Positions 47,656-59,726 of a stretch of DNA of 64,000 nucleotides are shown here, in pieces (the first letter of the stretch is position 1; the number at the start of each line of letters is the position of its first letter). Source of the stretch: Atrina japonica. Taxonomy: Eukaryota > Mollusca > Bivalvia > Pterioida > Pinnidae. The DNA lies in assembly GCA_030159075.1 (NCBI GenBank), contig BROG01000133.1:1290994-1354993 (forward strand). Reading direction: 5' to 3'. The notes under the pieces are model-generated. The model did not search any database, had not been told where the DNA came from, and worked only from the letters and a program-made list of their open reading frames with translations. Both the position numbers and the translations under genes were made by a program.

Positions 47656-50600
47656 TCATCCATCAATATTCAACTCAAATTGCTCAATGTCTGAAAACTC
47701 CAGGTTTAGTTTTTCAGCCCAATCATCAGCTTTGGTTTTCTATAATGAAAATTGAAAAATCATATACATTTGTAGTCAAAATACCAAAATCCATGTATGT
47801 TGAAAGTCATAAGAAATTCTACTTTTACTTAATATATTGTATCATGTATGGTCATTTTGAGGTTATAAATATGAGTAAAACTGAAAGGAAAATGAAAGTA
47901 GAATCTGTTTATTTATAGTGTTTCCATCTGACTTGAGGTCTCAGGTTTTGATTTTATGCTACATCCCTCCCTCCTTTCCCCAAAATGGACAAATGTAGCC
48001 CATATTATAATATTTTTTTCATGTGTTACTTAAAGAAATTTCATATATCTAAGACTGAATGATCATACATGTAAATGTTGAAAAATAGCATAACTCTGAC
48101 TGAACTTAAAAATTTACTGACTCTTCAGTTTTGACACCTGAAAATGTTCACTAAGGGGTGATCAATGATCTTCAGCTCCAATTTATTAATTTGAAAGACA
48201 AAATGTATAATATTCTTCAATTTGTTAAAGGGGCAAATATAAAGAAAAAGAAAATTTGTGTAGATTTATACAGTGACGGCATTCTTGCCAGTGTAAAAAC
48301 ACGTTTATTCAAGGTAAAAGTAACTTGAAACATTCATTATGCAAAAGATGACAAAAGATAAATTTTGTTTGGGTTTCAGATGTAAATCTGATAATATTAG
48401 TGACATTTCAATGTTTTCCAAAGGTGAATGCAAACAAGTCCATGGACTCCTATAGTAGGAAATAATTTAGGAGTCCATTTGCAGTGTCAGAAATAAAATT
48501 CAAATGTGCACTTTTGTTGATAATTACAGACATCCCTATTGGGAAAATATTTTTCATTTTTTAACTTTTCTTGAAACCCTCAAAGTTCCCTTAATTCAAT
48601 ATATAATTATTGTATACATACATGTACTATAGATTAAAGGTTTATAAGAAATTAAATAAAATATAGTTGATTTAACTACATTTGAAATCATATGGAAAAT
48701 TTATATTACAAATCTATAAATTGTAATACAAATTCATTTATGTAAATAAATCATTTTATATAACTATCATTAGTACTTTCATTATTATTTTTTTATTTCC
48801 ATAATTCAAATGAAAGTCGGGTTTGGTATCCCTTCTTCATTTTATACTTTCGGAAGTACCCATAAAGTGATGAACGATGTTGTCTTGTTGATTCTAGATC
48901 TAAATTAGAGGTAAAGATTTTCCTGTTTTATAATAAATAAAATGATGAATTCAGTTTCTTGGTTTTCTTGTGGAATTGCACTAGAACATAAGAATTAAAA
49001 ATGCACATAAAAAAGGAAGCAAACTTGTAGATAAAGGTCGCATGCTTGGTTCATTTACCCAAACAATCTCGAAAGACATCAAGTACTTAACGCGTCCACT
49101 AGGACGCAATAGATCTTATTTTAGGCGTCATTTAGGATGCCATATCAATTATTTTTCACTTTTAATTCTTATTTCAAAGAAATATTTTAATTTCAAGTGA
49201 AAAATAATCTGTTTTTTGAAACTTTTCATTTACAAAGTGTCTGGTAAAAAATTTCAATTTTTGCATTGTCTGTATTCCTTGAAGACATCTCAGACTGCAT
49301 AAGCTACTATAATATGCAGATACAAGTATATAAACAGAAATTCTAAGTACAAAGAAACTTGCATATGAATATAATGTGTTCTTTTTTCATAAAATAACTC
49401 TCCCTTTTAAAATTTCTGTTTTCCTCTAGCAATAACTCCCTCTTTACAAAATTTCTATTAGCAATAACTCCCTCGTTAAATTCCTGTTTTCACTTAGCAA
49501 TCATTACCTTTGTTGAAGTTTTCTTTGGTTGAGTATTCTTTGTCTTTGGTTTATATGATTTCTGAAAACTTTTGTTCACTGTCAACTCTGTAAAAGACAG
49601 AATAAAATGTTTATTAAAACAGTTTGGTGATATCAAACAAATTAATGAATACCCTAAAATAGTGAAATCATACATTAGGATAGTAACTGTTAACATAGCC
49701 CTTATCTTACACCAGCATAAACATCAATGTTCTGTTGTAGATGCAAATACTGTATGTCCCAGAGATTCCAAACTTCATAATATTGAGGGATAACCATATA
49801 ACATGCAGCAGTATAATCAGATATTTGCGCCTAATTCAAGAGTAAAAAACTGGCACCGTTTTCACGTCAAATAATGTCAAACTCGACATACAAGTAAACC
49901 CTGACTCTGGGTGTCTAGATCACAAATTTCACAACTCATTGAAGGTGCTTAAGCTTGTTCACAGAATTTCATCAACAAACTTACCAATATTCAACACACA
50001 CACAAAAAGGAAAGTACCGGTTATGCTGAGTGAAGGGAGGTGAGGACGACCCCCATCCCCTCTCTGTTGAGGGATTAGAATTGCAATGAGAAAAAATAGT
50101 CTGTGTCATAGATGTACATATAAATGTATCTATATTGCATGTACTTGTATTTTTAAGACCAAAAAAACAAACCCCAAAACAAAAAAAAACAAAAGGCTTG
50201 GCCCCCACATGTTACTTCCTACAGCAAGACCTCAAGTCTTTGGAATGCATGTTTTAAAGGCAAAGTTTTGCTCAAAATTGTTATTTCTTTCCAACATTGT
50301 AAACTGAAGGGTATTGATGTAAAACAGGGTGAAATAATGTTTTTGTGTCGAAAAAATACTAATATTGCATAAAACTAAAATTTCACAAGGTTATACTGTC
50401 AGTAAAATCTAATCTATTAAGCATTGATATTTGAGTGATACTCACCATCATCTTCCCTGGAAAAGAGCTCAAATGTAGGTTCATGATCTACTGACTTTCT
50501 TGAACTGCTTTTATTAAATGACAATGAGCATGACATTGAATCCATTGATGCATAGTCAGACATTGGTGTAATTGGTGTTCTTGCATTTACTGGAGAAACA

Positions 50601-53600
50601 TCTAGACTTGCATCGAAAGTTCTGAGATCATTAAAACCAAAATAATTTTCTGTTTTTGATTTTGAAACCAAGTTGGATTCATGGGAAGGAGTTGATGTGT
50701 CTTTTGAAGATAATAATGGTATTTTTTTGGCAAGTTGTGGAGGAGACAAACAGATCCCACTGTCTCTCTTTCGAAACCCTTTCATTTTTTCTGTTTTCCT
50801 GCCATTAGATGTTTCATCAGAGGATTTTGTGTTTGGTTTAGTGACTTTTGGTAGGGTAAAATTGTTATTAGATGTTTCTGACTTTCGCTTGCGCAACTGT
50901 CGTTGACAGCTATCAATACTGCTAGTGTCCATTCTCTGTAATGCAACAACTGGGGAACTCATCCCAGAACTTATATCTAATACAGTTGATGAAAATGAAA
51001 TCTTTTTCTTCTCTTTTGGTGAGACTTTTCTTTTTACATTATCAGATATCTCCGTTAGAGTACCTGCTTGTCCATTTTTCTTTTTATTGGATGATTTTTG
51101 TACTTTTCTTTCAGGGGGAGTATGAAGTGACAAATTATTCATCTTTTTCACTGTAGATTTCTTTTTAGTGTTTGCCTCAGTTTTCTTTTGAGTGGAGGTA
51201 CTTTTGAAATTTTCAGAATTTTTTTCTTTATGTTTCTTTTTGTTTGATTGTGCTGATGGAGAAACTTCCATTTCAATAGGATCTTCCTCATCAAAATCAT
51301 ACGCACTACTCGAGCTTTTGAGAGAGTTGATACTTAAGGTATCAGAGGAATCAGTGGTTTCCACATCACCATCATAGTCTTTATCAGGGCTCTGAATTAA
51401 AAAAAAAATGAAAAGAAATTCAATGCTCACTGATGGTATAAAATACAATGTAATAAATTATATGAAATTTAGTTTTTAAACTAAATGTAATCCGAGAGAC
51501 TTTAAATCTAATGCTGCCATCAACTTAGTTTAATTGTGGAGCAAGTCAAACAGTCATAGCTCTTTAATACAAAAAAAACCACAGAATTCCTTGAAAATTT
51601 CCAAGTCCTAGGGGTTTAATTTTGCCAATAATCAGCTTTGCCAATGGGGCATGATATATTGTGACATTAAGGTATTTTGGTGTAAAGTAGTCCTTATTCA
51701 GTCTTGGTCAAAGGAATGACTTAGTTAACTAACAAACTTGATTTATTGTCAGACATGTCCAATTTGATTGAATCTTAGTTAATTAAGTTCCATAACTCTG
51801 TAACGGCAAAAGATTGAAAGGTGTCTAATCTCCCTGGAGCCAAACACTGTTTAAATTTTAGTAAGGATTCATCAAGGCAAACTCGAGTTACTACAAGAGG
51901 TGCAGAAATGGACAGGCAGATAAAAATCATTCCAAGGAACCAAATATGAACTTGACCTAAATCTTCTAAAATAAAACTACAAGCCAAATTTCACTTCAAT
52001 GTGTCAATTTATGATGGAGATTATGGAAGTATGACTATGACAATGACTACTGTCAGCATGGTCTGTATTTTAAAATTTTGAAATTTAAAATACAGACAAT
52101 CCCTACAAGTACCAGAAAACAGGTTTGGATCATTCATAGTAAATAACTATGACAAAATTCTGATGATTATTCAAAATAAATGAATACAATTGAAATGTTG
52201 TACATTTATTTGTTAATAATCTAACACTTGTATTTTGTAAATATATATACAAGAAACATGTCATTTTTGTATATATGAAAAGTATATATATGATCGGAAC
52301 ATATGAAATTTATAATGTGAATAAAAATCTCGTACCGCTTTTTTTGTCTTTTTGTTGGATCCCCGTTTACTTGCAGTGGAACCCTGTATAAGATGATAAA
52401 CTTCATATATTACTGGGGAGAAAGTGATAGTGCTACATACAAATCAAACTTCATCCTATTCTTGAATAAAAACCATGCCAGTTTACTTGCAGTGAAACAG
52501 GAACACTGTATAAGATCAGTAGCAGATTCAATAGGGGTGTTTTCCACTCGCAAGAACTGATTTTGTACTCGCCAAACTATGAAACCGTAGTATTTCAAAG
52601 TGGATGTGTTAAGAATGTATAAAAAAAATTTCAAAGTAAATAGATCTTACATGTATATGACTTAACAGATTAGTTACTCTTTATTTGTCAAATTGTCATT
52701 TTTTTCTAATCAAGTACTTATTACAAAGGAAAAACCATAACTTTGTATGCTCTTATTTTAAGTTTTTAGAATTCAAATTCTCGACTGAAATTTTGGTTGC
52801 CTGCCAAGAAAATCTGGTTGTCGGCAAAGAAAATAATATTTTATTCAATTTTGTGTTTTTTAAATTTATTGTTATTTCAATAGATAAATTTTTATACAAT
52901 ATATACAATGTGCTGTGTCTGAATGATGCATTTACATCTAAATTAACTGTAAATGCATCATTATTATTACAATTATCAATTACTATTATTACTATTTTAT
53001 GATGTTGCTGCTACCAGGCATGTCTTTAAATAAATGTTAATTACAAAAGTAAGTTTTCACTATTGTTAGATGAAAACAATAGCCATCCATTTCTATGTAT
53101 TTCATTAAAACTTTTATTTACAGTATCTATTTTTACTTTTATCATTTACTTACATTTAATTCAGATGTGAAAACTTTTTGAAACATTGTATAATGTTATG
53201 ATTATTTTACCAAATCCTGAAATTCAGGTCCGTTCGGTATTGGTTCTTTTATTTACACACATCCAACTTCCACTTCCTCCACAAACTGCGAGCATTAGCA
53301 GTCAATACACGATGTGTTCTGTGACATTTTCGGCCATGAGGTAAAGACTAACATGTTTAATTGTCAATAAACTAATTATTTAAGTTTCTAATTGTTTTTT
53401 GTAATGTATTTTCAACTAAAAATAGAAGGAAATGATCACTTTTGAAACTTAAAAGTGAATCTGGATTTTAAGTATGTATCAGTGGGCCAATCGCCAAATG
53501 GGCGAGTTCATTGTCAAAATTTACTCTCCTGAACGATATCTTACTCACCAATGCGAGCGGGCGAGTGGATTTTTCGAACCCTGCATTGTTTTATAAAAAG

Positions 53601-56600
53601 AATGCCATTATACTTGCAATGCAACAGGAATCTTATATAAGATGATAAACTCCATATCCTAATGAGGCAAAAGATAGTGATAGTGCTACATACTGCCTTT
53701 ATCTAACTTCACGTCTATTGTTTTATAAAAGCATACCAGTTTATTTGTTGTTTTTCTGTCAATTTTGGGAATATGCCATTGCCAATAAAATTGGGAATTT
53801 AAACATGAATTTGTGTCATATTGGGAAAAATTGTGTGTGCATATGGAAATCTAAATGCATTTTTTAAATGCCTTTCTCCTTACATTACTTTTTTTTTCAT
53901 TATGGTCATGAGCTCAACATCAAATTGGGAAAAAAATACATTCATTTTGCATTGGGAATTGGGCCGAATCTCAACCCTGTGGATAATAAAGAAAAAGCCC
54001 TGGAACCCTATATAAGATGATTATATACTCAGTATATTATTCCAGAAAGCTATGGCTTAATTTGAATTGGTCTAATTATAATTACCCTCTTACTATGACT
54101 CGATAATTGGAGTCGTTTACCCTTCATTTGGCATGGTAACAAGTGATAAATTACAATGTTTTACAAAACTTTAAAACTTCAATCACGGAAAGTCATTTCA
54201 AAACAACAATTATGTTTTTTAATATTGCTTCAATACTTTGGACCAAAAATATATTTGGAAATAGGCAAATTTCTAGATAAAAAACTTAGATATACTGAGA
54301 TATCTGGAGTTAAAGTAGTATGATAATTGTACAGTGAAACTTGTATATAACGACCCCCTTAGGGACACAAGAAAACCAGTCTTTATAGGGAGGTGGTCTT
54401 TATATAGAGGTTGATTTGTACATAAATGGTACAATTGAGGACAAAAAAGGCCTTTGTGACCAGGTGGTCTTTATACACAGGTGGTCGCTAAAGCCGGTTT
54501 TACTGTATATAGTAAAATAATTGGGACTTGCTGTCCTACTTTTTCAACCAAACCCCAAAATGGCCCAGCAAAATCCAACAAATAATTTGCATTGGCCAGT
54601 AAAAAATGTTTACAAGGAGCTGGTATGAATTGTAGAGCCCTGATTGGCCAAATATTTTGTACAATGTACTTACCAAATACTTTTGAGAAAGTTTGTTAAT
54701 GATCTTTAATGTTTTTGAATATTCTGAATCAGTGGATGATCCATCTGGAAAAAAAAGGTATTTTTTAACATAAAACACATACACATGTAAATGCTATTTT
54801 TGGTTTAACATACTGAAATTATATACAATTACAAGAACATGTACCAGTACACATACACTGATTTAACACATAAACTAGATGGTCAGAGCAACATTAAGTC
54901 TGAGGGCCATAATTCTGCCAACAGGAGGCCAAAGAGAGCCTCAATCCCTCACGTTACTATCGTCTACAGATGTGGAAAGAAGAATATATACCGATAATAT
55001 AGGCTGATCTGACCAAGAAACACAAATATTGCAATTTAAAGAAATTCATAAAAATATCTAAAATTACATTTCGGCAAAATTCTTGCACAAAAACATTTCT
55101 TCACCTACATGTATATATAATTACAACACATGAAATGAATGCATCATAGTGTAATTGAATACAAGGGGAGATAAATCAAAGATATACAAAAATGAATGAA
55201 AATGACAAGTGTGAAAAGACCTAAAAAATGCATCAAAAATTAATTTTCCGATTTCTATGAAAAACAAACTTGAATCATACATCCGAGTACCAGTATAACA
55301 CTCAGAAACAATCAGTTTTTCAGTTCATGCAGCAGTTCTGGCGAAGAAGATTTTCAAAGAGGGGTACCTTTTGCAACCTGTCTTGCCCCATCCTGGATCC
55401 ACCCTTGGGCCAATTTTGCCCAAAAATACAACTTGGTAGAAGACCATGTGTTTTTGCTTCCTGGCAAGTTTCATCGGATTCCTTTCAGTAGTTACAGAGA
55501 AGTACAAGTTGATTAGCTCCCCATAAACTCAGATTTCTACTTCATCTATGAACCAGCATTCCCAGAATCAGGGTTGTTCCATATTAAAACGTGGTCGCTC
55601 CATAGTGGTTTCATCCCAGTGCTCTACATTACGACCGAATCACTCGCAAATGTGACCATTTTTAGATTTTGGCGAGGGTTTATTCTAATTAAGTCACCAC
55701 ATTGTGACCAATTTTTTCCCAAGCCAGAAATCAAAAGTTTGTCCGCTTTCACTATGAAATTACATTATCAAAATTTGGCTAATCAGTTTCGATAAACAAG
55801 AGTGTCTAGCTCGCGTTGATTACTGTATAAAAAACATGTATGCTGTCATGTTTTCAACATGAAACTGTCCAAACAGAACACAATGACATTTTCTTTTCAG
55901 AGTCGATTTCAACAGAAGCATCTACCTCTTCATTGGACATTAGCAAATTTAAACGTAGTTACAGGAATACTGGAACCGAGTTATGGCTAGTGTTCAACGA
56001 GGAGGGCGGGCATACCACAGGCACAGCTGGATTTGGAAATTTTATCTGTAAAATTAAATTGAGAGTCAAACGCTAGGTTGACAAAATGCCAGCATATATG
56101 AGCATTTTCCATGCCAGTGGTATTTGCAGGTAAATACTGGTAAATACCGGCATTTACTGGTCAAACATGAATTTTTTAAGCTGACATGATTATTTATTGT
56201 TTCAATACATTTAAAACAAGATTATTAACTGTTGTCCTTTTTTTTTATATTCGGGATTGCTCCAATATTGAGGCACACTTAAACTCTGTTTTTGAATTTA
56301 TAATGCTGGTTTCTTTTCAACAGAATTTACAAAACACAGTGTCTGCTTATAAGAATTTGAAATTTAATCTGTAAGTTAAAATCGACAGTCAAACACCAGA
56401 ACGTCAGACAAACATCTATAAAGTTCTTTATAAGGTTTTTGTCTGCAATCGGGTGTTTGACTCTCGATTTTAATTTACAGATAAAATTTCCAATTCCTGC
56501 TATGCCTGTCAGGTCTGCCAGCCCTCCTCATCGAACACATGCCATAACTCGGTTCCAGTATTCTTGTAACACTAACTACGTTTAACTTTGTTGGTGTCCA

Positions 56601-58150
56601 ATGAATAGGTAGATGCTTCTGTTGTAATTGACACTGAAAAGAAAATGTATTCGTATTCTGTTTGGAAAGTTTCAAGTCTAAGGCATGACAGCATACAAAG
56701 TGTTTTTATACAGTAATCAATGTGAGTTAGACGCTCAAGTTTATCGAAACTGAATAGCCAAATTGGTTGTTGTAGAGCGCATAACAGATCATGATTTCGA
56801 TAATATAATTTCACAGTGTAAACGGACAAACTTTTGATTTCCGGCTCGGGGAAAAACTGGTCGCAATGTGGCGACTAAATTACAACAAACACTCACCAAA
56901 ACCAAACCAAAAAATGGTCACATTTGTGAGTGATTTGGTCGCATTGTAGAGCGCTGCACCACAGTGCCATGGACATCAACGATGTCTAACATAGGCAAAT
57001 GTATCACCAAACATGAAATTTTGGTATTAATATCGTAATAGACAGAAGAAAAACAACCAATAATATGAATAAAGGCATTGTCTTGAAGAGAGCGCAGCTT
57101 TGTCATTGTAGAATTGTAATGTAACATTAATTTAAACTAATTTAAATGCAGTCAATGCATGTACAGCTCATTTTCCACATACTCTTTACCATAAAGTGCT
57201 CGCTTTTTGAGGCCCATAGTACATGCCGGAAGACTGGCCATAAGAGGACACTTTAATTATTGGACTTATGGCCTTGAGTAAAGTTGCAACATTTCTACAA
57301 TAAATAGCTTGCTTTGCAGCATGGGTTCAGCCATATTTCATTTTCACAAGGTAAATGAATAGACCAACACCAAACCCAATCTATGAAAGATGTAAAGATT
57401 TACTAAAATTTCTCATCTGTAGGGCTTACACATTTTTTTTAAATAACAAGGTCTATGAATTTTATTTTAAAAGATTTAATTTTTTTAAACTGAAATTATT
57501 TCATTGAAAGATAAATATGCATAAAATTGACCGATTTATAAATTAATGTCAGTGTGGATGGTGTAAAGGTCTGTGTCATCAACAGTACAAAAATGTTCTT
57601 CTACCCTCAGCTAATCTACATAAATGTTTTAGTCATATAGTGATTAATTGAAGTGTAATGATTTTATCAATAAAATCATAAATATTTATACTTTATATTT
57701 AATTAATATTATACATTCATTATATCAACTGTAATATATTCAACCGAAGATTGATCCATCGTTAAATTTTCATCTTTGGAGATCCCGGACAATGATGGAA
57801 TAATTCTTGGGAACTTTGTTACTTATTTGAGGCGCAATAGTCAATACTCTTCTGTACAGTACTGTGCTTGTGGTCAGTAGAGTACCAACACCTTGTTATG
57901 CCACAGGTACTCTAAGCCTTAGGTACAAGATCACAGTTGTCGAGTTGACAGACTATTGTAGTATTGTCAACTATTGACGATTCCCGTTCGGCTTTAATTT
58001 GTTTAACACTGTTGCCGTTGTAAGAGGAATGTCTGTGTCGAATTCATACTTAAGCATGTAAATAATTATGATGCAAATAACAAGTTTCTTTTTACCAGAC
58101 GTGGTTTCTGACTTTTCTCTGGTGGCCTTTTTCTTCCTTCGGGTGGACAT
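47656..58150 (-). CDS. CDCA5: Sororin (CDCA5-like cohesin regulator), six coding exons
   Basis: Sororin protects sister-chromatid cohesion by countering WAPL at PDS5-bound cohesin. Coding exons in reading order are 58150-58096, 54744-54674, 52383-52336, 51391-50446, 49587-49508 and 47739-47656. All have GT-AG borders and consistent phases (1,0,0,1,0), giving 427 residues; human sororin is 252. The N-terminus is basic (MSTRRKKKATREK). Exon 4 is a long disordered Ser/Lys-rich region with many SP/TP sites (VSPSAQ, TPPERK, LSPPQL, DVSPVNARTPITP). It also holds an FGF motif (NYFGFNDL, at about residue 300), the type of motif by which sororin contacts cohesin-associated factors. The last exon encodes ADDWAEKLNLEFSDIEQFEL, matching the C-terminal sororin domain, and ends three residues after FELNI. 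I see no KEN box in the translated exons, although vertebrate sororin has one. Confidence 0.88.
47760..49500. other. Sororin intron 5
   Basis: AT-rich intronic sequence with no recognisable coding or repeat structure beyond short A/T runs. Confidence 0.5.
52061..52097. repeat. Perfect 14-bp-arm hairpin in sororin intron 3
   Basis: GTCTGTATTTTAAA and TTTAAAATACAGAC are exact inverted copies around a 9-base loop. It lies about 240 bp downstream of exon 3 in gene orientation. No target duplication is visible. Confidence 0.8.
52366..54030 (-). repeat. Tandem relics of the segment containing sororin exon 3
   Basis: The unit starts with TTTACTTGCAGTGGAACCCT (part of exon 3 and its acceptor, on the plus strand) and goes on GTATAAGATGATAAACTTCA and GAAAGTGATAGTGCTACATA. 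It recurs with changes at about 52482 (TTTACTTGCAGTGAAACAGG), 53611 (TATACTTGCAATGCAACAGG, then TATAAGATGATAAACTCCAT and AAGATAGTGATAGTGCTACA), 53735 (ATACCAGTTTATTTGTTG) and 53998 (CCTGGAACCCTATATAAGAT). Unit length is about 116-130 bp. The series is split by a hAT-like element at 52533-53584. Only the copy at 52336-52383 keeps the coding frame and both splice sites. Confidence 0.75.
52533..53584. mobile_element. hAT-like MITE in sororin intron 2
   Basis: AGGGGTGTTTTCCACTCGC at the left is mirrored by GCGAGTGGATTTTTCGAACC, CTG at the right. CAGGGTTCGAAA-type ends are characteristic of hAT-derived elements. Subterminal copies of GGGCGAGT/ACTCGCC occur near the right end (53505-53565). The interior is AT-rich and non-coding. 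The element separates relics of the exon 3 tandem unit. Confidence 0.6.
54332..54505. mobile_element. 174-bp MITE with TA target duplication in sororin intron 2
   Basis: CAGTGAAACTTGTATATAAC at the left and GCTAAAGCCGGTTTTACTG at the right are inverted ends flanked by TA. Internally GGTGGTCTTTATA recurs three times. A partial copy lies at 36760-36826. Ends and target fit Tc1/mariner or pogo-derived MITEs. Confidence 0.7.
54880..55510 (+). repeat. Dispersed repeat family R1, plus copy in sororin intron 1
   Basis: Words in order: GGTCAGAGCAACATTAAG, ACAGATGTGGAAAGAAGAAT, CTGATCTGACCAAGAAACAC, ATGAATGCATCATAGTGTAA, TTAATTTTCCGATTTCTATG, AACTTGAATCATACATCCGA and GGCGAAGAAGATTTTCAAAG. The same series is found at 27975-29300 and in part, inverted, at 34620-35065. 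Confidence 0.7.
55617..56960. repeat. Large inverted repeat (arms of about 470-500 bp) in sororin intron 1
   Basis: The left arm (55617-56086) runs GTGCTCTACATTACGACC, GCAAATGTGACCATTTTT, ATTGATTACTGTATAAAAAAC-like, TTTTCTTTTCAG, CAGAAGCATCTACCTCTTCA and CATTGGACATTAG. It continues GGAACCGAGTTATGGC and TTGGAAATTTTATCTGTAAA. The right arm (56455-56960) gives the same series on the minus strand. The spacer is about 370 bp. Each arm contains an open frame of about 80 codons reading the same way into the spacer (55840-56076 plus, 56829-56572 minus); their first 40 residues are alike (for example QTE...IFFS...TEAST). Arms differ by substitutions and indels, so this is old. Confidence 0.8.
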
Positions 58151-58159
58151 TTTCAAGCT

Positions 58160-58230
58160 GATTCTAAACAGTTCGAATGGCCGCGCTAAATGCGGTCAAT
58201 AGTCTGCGCATGCGCATGTTTCATATAACT
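58160..58230 (-). promoter_or_regulatory. Sororin core promoter candidates: NRF-1 palindrome and CDE/CHR-like pair
   Basis: TGCGCATGCGCA at 58205-58216 is a perfect NRF-1 consensus palindrome, about 55 bp upstream of the start codon. Between it and the ATG, minus-strand reading gives TTTAGCGCGGCCATTCGAAC. A GC-rich E2F/CDE-like core (TTTAGCGCGG) lies 3 bp before TTCGAA (58172-58177), a variant of the CHR element of G2/M genes. A CTTGAA lies between these and the ATG. Vertebrate sororin is cell-cycle regulated, so these sites make sense, but their function is inferred. Confidence 0.5.
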
Positions 58231-59726
58231 TACTGAATCGATAACAGGCATTTCCGGGATTAAAAATGGTCTGACAGTCGTGGATGATTCTTTTTGTTGT
58301 TGTGTTTTTATAATATATATTTTTTTTCAGCATAGGCAAGGTAACGTGGATCTACAGAGAAGTTCAAAAAGAACATTGCATTCAGACAAAATTAGTCGGT
58401 CTAATAGCTCTATCGAGAGCTAATGTTATCTACAGACTTTATATTAAAAAAAAATAGCTAGGCTTTTCTTAATTTTTCCAAAAAATATTGTGAAGCAATT
58501 TCTTTTCGCACAGACTTCAAGAGGATGTTTCGTATAGTTTCATTACTTTTTATGTAGTTTTCTTATTTATTATTCTTGGTTTGATAATTCCAGCAATTTT
58601 ACTAACGCATATACTGAGTATTCGTCCCAAAACTTAAACTTTCAGCTTGAATAAACACATCTTAAAATTTCTGATTCAGAAAATTAAAGATAAAAATAAA
58701 TAATGAAACTGTATGTCATTCTTTATTAATGGTGAAAATTCTATTGAAATGCGATAACAAATGACTTCTCGGTATTTCTTAAAATGTGGTTCTATATGAA
58801 ATAGGCTATGACTAGATCTACAGTAATAAAAAAATATGCAATATATGCCTCAAAGAACATATTTTTCAAATTGTTAAATAAATTGCGGAGCAAAAATCTG
58901 TTAGAGATACAGGCGACACGTACCTTTGACTCTGTAGAACCAATTCTGAAATCATTATACAGCTTCAAGACACGACATAAGGACCAGTTTCATGCATGGA
59001 TCCATGTCGCACTGGTTAAAAGGTTGCTTCCATGTCAAACAGAGGTGCTCCTGTTATTGAAATTTTTTTGAAATTTTACGAACTCTGAGTTGCCATTCTA
59101 AGACTTCTAGACGCTAAACTATGCGACTTGTTTATCCTCCAAAAGTATCACACAACAGACTGATCAGTACTCCCTCCCCCAACAAAAAAGACTGAAGATT
59201 TATAGTATTTATAAGAGACAAATGTTACAGGGTCCGAGAAATACTTACCTAGAAAACAATTATCACTACAATGCCATTTTTAAGCGTCCAAACACTAAAT
59301 ATAACCTATTTATCGTTCTACTGAAAACATTACATTAGATTGATTTTAAAAGACCCAAATCGAAAATCAGTAGACATAGGCCTACGGTGAGCCGAATGCT
59401 AGATGGATGAGGAGTTATATATAGGCTCCTCCAGTACCTTCGAGAAATTTACAAGAAATGAAGGCTAGGGGCAGGGTCATGAGAGGTCATTTTGTAGCAT
59501 CGCTACATGAGGATATACAGTGTGACAAAATGATCAATCAGACAATCCCAGTCGAAAACATGAAATTAATTGCCCAATGCCAATGGGTTCAGATGTATGC
59601 TCGTCGTTGCATTTAGGGATTTCTAAACGTGGAAGAACAATTAGAACCCTAAAATTCAATGTAGGCCTATTCAATACAAACAACACGCATTATATGCACT
59701 TTTATCGTCAAACAACTTGGTCAGTA
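58231..59726. other. Intergenic DNA
   Basis: No supported gene. An 87-codon open frame at 58808-59071 has no recognisable domain. Nothing else stands out. Confidence 0.4.

Noticed and set aside
49981..50307. Open frames on both strands around the A-rich stretch near 50160
   Set aside because: Low-complexity CAAAAC/AAAAC runs within sororin intron 4; no consistent splice sites.
50673..51377. Plus-strand open frames opposite sororin exon 4
   Set aside because: Shadows of the minus-strand coding exon; the minus frame is continuous over 315 codons and joins in phase to five other exons.
58808..59071. 87-codon frame with plausible start
   Set aside because: No recognisable motif, no neighbouring exons or regulatory context.
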